From positions 1,674,001-1,738,000 of the forward strand of contig NZ_CP053435.1 of the NCBI RefSeq assembly GCF_013127955.1: a DNA stretch of 64,000 bases, in the 5' to 3' direction. The stretch's first letter is position 1. Every line of letters starts with the position of its first letter. Both the position numbers and the translations under genes were made by a program. The DNA comes from Spirosoma taeanense. Its GTDB lineage: Bacteria; Bacteroidota; Bacteroidia; Cytophagales; Spirosomataceae. The notes under the pieces are model-generated. The model was not told the DNA's origin, searched no databases, and was given only the letters and a program-made list of their open reading frames with translations. Of the stretch, positions 62,503 to 64,000 are shown one piece after another.

Positions 62503-62568
62503 GTGCACACGAATAAAAAAGCCACTTACAAGATAAAACTTGTAAGTGGCTTTTTTATTCGTGTGCAC
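62503..62568. terminator. 30-bp perfect hairpin downstream of the sensor kinase
   Basis: Arms 62503-62532 and 62539-62568 are exact reverse complements (30 bp) separated by 6 nt. The central T-run gives it terminator character, and it lies 69 bp after the kinase stop. The length is far beyond an ordinary terminator. Confidence 0.8.
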
Positions 62569-62675
62569 TCGTAGGGAATAGTATTTTAATCTGATTAACA
62601 GTATGTTGCACCTTATAAAAGCAATTTTTTACCAAAATAATATCAATTAATCTTAAAATACCTTAAATTACAATG

Positions 62676-62696
62676 TTGCCTATGATTAATAGGCAA
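62676..62696. promoter_or_regulatory. 8-bp dyad upstream of the TIR-like gene
   Basis: TTGCCTAT and ATAGGCAA form a perfect dyad (62676-62683 with 62689-62696), ending 26 bp before the ATG. It could be an operator; no protein is known to bind it. Confidence 0.45.
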
Positions 62697-62722
62697 ATAT
62701 TTACATATACACAAATTATACA

Positions 62723-63067
62723 ATGGCAAAAAAGACTTTCATCTCCTTTAAAAGTGAAGATATTCTCAAAGTTTGGGCTTTGAGAGGGTTGTCAGAATTT
62801 AAGAATGTGGAATTTGAGATGGATGATGTCTCCTTGAGGGACGCTATTCGGAGTAGTAATGAAAGTTACATTAAGAGTATAATCAGGCCTAAAATTAAGT
62901 CGTGTGACGTTTGTTTATGTTTGATTGGAGACAATACTTATCGCAGCAGAAAATGGGTGCCGTGGGAAATGCAGTTGGCTAGTGATGAAGGTAAGAAAAT
63001 TATTGCAATGCGGTTAAAAGATAAAACTAAGAATGTGTTTGGGAATTATCTTTTGCCATTCAAATGA
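62723..63067 (+). pseudogene. TIR-like domain protein (ThsB/DUF1863-type), N-terminal part, interrupted
   Basis: The 114-residue fragment has the features of small TIR-like proteins of the Thoeris ThsB / DUF1863 group: an initial FISFKSED strand, a central EFEMDDVSLRDAI, a CDVCLCLIGDNTYRSRKWVPWEM motif, and KKIIAMRLKD. Thoeris ThsB senses phage and makes a cyclic ADP-ribose-type signal for ThsA. Here the frame stops at TGA 63065-63067, immediately beside an IS5-family transposase. A C-terminal-like fragment (ending PKIITDLGVTPFDWNLDKL) lies on the other side of the insertion. It is therefore most simply a broken gene. No ThsA-like gene is seen before the window ends. Confidence 0.65.
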
Positions 63068-63824
63068 TCCGTTGCAATATAATCTGAATGTTGGCTAAGT
63101 ACAGCCAGCAAACCGAAGATGATATCGTGTATTCATAATCTTTGACAATCCTTCGAAAGTGATTCGTCCAAGCAATGGTCCGTTCCACTACCCACCGTTT
63201 GGCTACGGGTACAAAGCCCAGAGTTGATTCAGGACGAGACGCTTTTTCAAAATCAAGGCTCCATCTAGCCAACTCTTGAGCGAAGACGCCATTATAAGAT
63301 TGATCACCGTAGACTTTCTCCAAACGCTCTCCAACTAGCCATAGTAAGTCACTGACCATCGATACGGCTGAAGGGCCATCCGCTTGATTAGCAGAATGGA
63401 CATCTGCTAGCCATAGACGCCCTTGGGTGTCAACGATGAGTTGCCTTTTTCGGCCATTCACTCGTTTATTCGCGTCGAGACCTCGGTTCTCCCAAATCAT
63501 CGGAGCCAACTTAACACTTTGTGAATCAATACATACTGCAGATGGATATGCTTCTTTACCGACCCGCTTACGGTCAAGTTGATTTAAGGCCAGATTGATT
63601 CGACCAAAAGTACCATCCTGTTTCCAACGTCTAAAATAGTAATAGACGGTTTGCCAATTAGGCCACTCGGTAGGCAGATTGCGCCATTGGCATCCTGTGC
63701 GTAGCAGCCACAAAATACTGTTAACAATCTGTCGCAAATCATGAGTCCGCTGACGATCAAGTGGTAAAAAAGGAGAAATTGCATCCCACTGGGCGTCGGT
63801 CAGTGGCTTCCACTGTTTGGTCAT
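63060..63824 (-). CDS. IS5-family transposase
   Basis: The protein from ATG 63824 has about 254 residues. A DDE active site is visible as IDSQSVK, VYGDQSYNG and the WVVERTIAWTNHFRR-IVKDYE segment, with the Y-R-E-K signature of IS5-type enzymes. The N-terminal MTKQWKPLTDAQWDAISPFLP is also typical. Its stop codon is at the very edge of the element, and its 3' end abuts the TIR-like fragment. It appears intact, so the element may be or have recently been mobile. Confidence 0.88.
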   Translation of the reverse strand: MTKQWKPLTDAQWDAISPFLPLDRQRTHDLRQIVNSILWLLRTGCQWRNLPTEWPNWQTVYYYFRRWKQDGTFGRINLALNQLDRKRVGKEAYPSAVCIDSQSVKLAPMIWENRGLDANKRVNGRKRQLIVDTQGRLWLADVHSANQADGPSAVSMVSDLLWLVGERLEKVYGDQSYNGVFAQELARWSLDFEKASRPESTLGFVPVAKRWVVERTIAWTNHFRRIVKDYEYTISSSVCWLYLANIQIILQRII

Positions 63825-63850
63825 TGCTTTGCATCTTGGTCGATACAAAA
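63060..63850 (-). mobile_element. IS5-family insertion sequence within the TIR-like gene
   Basis: The element contains one intact transposase gene and splits the TIR-like gene. Borders are approximate: the left end lies at about 63060-63068 and the right end at about 63825-63860. I could not identify clean terminal inverted repeats or a target duplication by eye; short AAA/TGA candidates exist on both sides. Confidence 0.7.
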
Positions 63851-63982
63851 ATGACTCGACGCTCAGCCTTTAACAATTCCCAAACAGCTTCTAATGCAAT
63901 TACTCCTAAAATTATTACCGATCTAGGTGTTACCCCTTTCGATTGGAATCTTGACAAACTGTTCGGAATAGTACTAAGCTAA
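63851..63982 (+). pseudogene. probable C-terminal fragment of the interrupted TIR-like gene
   Basis: After the IS, an open frame encodes ...ITPKIITDLGVTPFDWNLDKL..., ending in a TAA at 63980-63982. This resembles the C-terminal strand and W-N-D-K-L end of ThsB/DUF1863 proteins. It lies in the same frame phase as the N-terminal fragment. It has no start of its own. Identity as the other half of the TIR gene is inferred. Confidence 0.5.
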
Positions 63983-64000
63983 ATCACTCTATCATGCAAG

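Noticed and set aside
1..64000. tRNA, rRNA or CRISPR loci
   Set aside because: No cloverleaf-like GGTTCGA arm with matching acceptor stem, rRNA core or spaced repeat array was seen in the intergenic gaps.

Overview
The window reads as chromosomal DNA of a gliding-type Bacteroidota bacterium, most like a Spirosoma-type member of the Cytophagales. Support comes from a type IX secretion (T9SS) sorting tail, a gliding-motility (CHU_C type) C-terminal domain, SprB-type repeats, two DUF6089-like outer-membrane proteins, matches to the Bacteroidota promoter (TTTG-N19-TAnnTTTG) and a moderately GC-rich base composition. No rRNA, tRNA, CRISPR array or prophage was recognised.

Layout. 0-6.4 kb: the end of a giant SprB-repeat adhesin-like protein, an S9 peptidase, a solitary HsdR-N nuclease-like protein and a cupin. 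6.7-12.6 kb: NAD+ synthetase (nadE), a PIN toxin-antitoxin-like pair overlapping an EamA transporter, an OmpA-like protein and a HEPN-like orphan. 12.7-17.5 kb: a 1596-residue secreted protein built on an alternating Ig-like repeat array. 17.9-24.4 kb: rhamnose mutarotase, a dihaem cytochrome c, ferrochelatase, a secreted protein divergent from OxyR, a zincin and a renalase-like flavoprotein. 24.4-32.5 kb: two more flavoproteins, TrpG/PabA amidotransferase, an alpha/beta hydrolase, a CBS protein, NAD kinase and two DUF6089-like proteins. 32.5-46.6 kb: PhyH-type dioxygenase, AraC regulator, M23 peptidase, CCA-adding enzyme, an inactive-looking YrdC paralogue, PhzF, GNAT, GH63 glucosidase, a lipoprotein, a serine hydrolase and an M28 peptidase. 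46.8-58.9 kb: a YciI-HAD-PhzF cluster, a 51-residue Cys/Lys-rich protein, GNAT, HemW, MtgA, an alkyltransferase-like protein, a DUF3109 protein, a gliding-type secreted protein, a LysM lytic transglycosylase, an O-methyltransferase and D-aminoacyl-tRNA deacylase.

The last 5 kb (about 58.9-64 kb) looks different. It has a probable transposase remnant, a CheY-like regulator divergent from a GAF-PAS sensor kinase that has no ATG start, a 30-bp perfect hairpin, and an AT-rich segment with a TIR-like gene resembling the Thoeris ThsB family. That gene appears to be cut in two by an IS5-family insertion. It is the most plausible accessory or defence locus here, but it seems inactivated and the window ends before any partner can be seen.

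Most of the window is housekeeping and cell-envelope biology. The points most worth follow-up are the interrupted TIR gene, the small Cys/Lys-rich protein behind a near-consensus promoter, the alternating repeat array with signs of gene conversion, several long perfect hairpins, and three enzyme relatives (YrdC-like, ATL and solitary HsdR-N) that lack an expected catalytic feature or partner.
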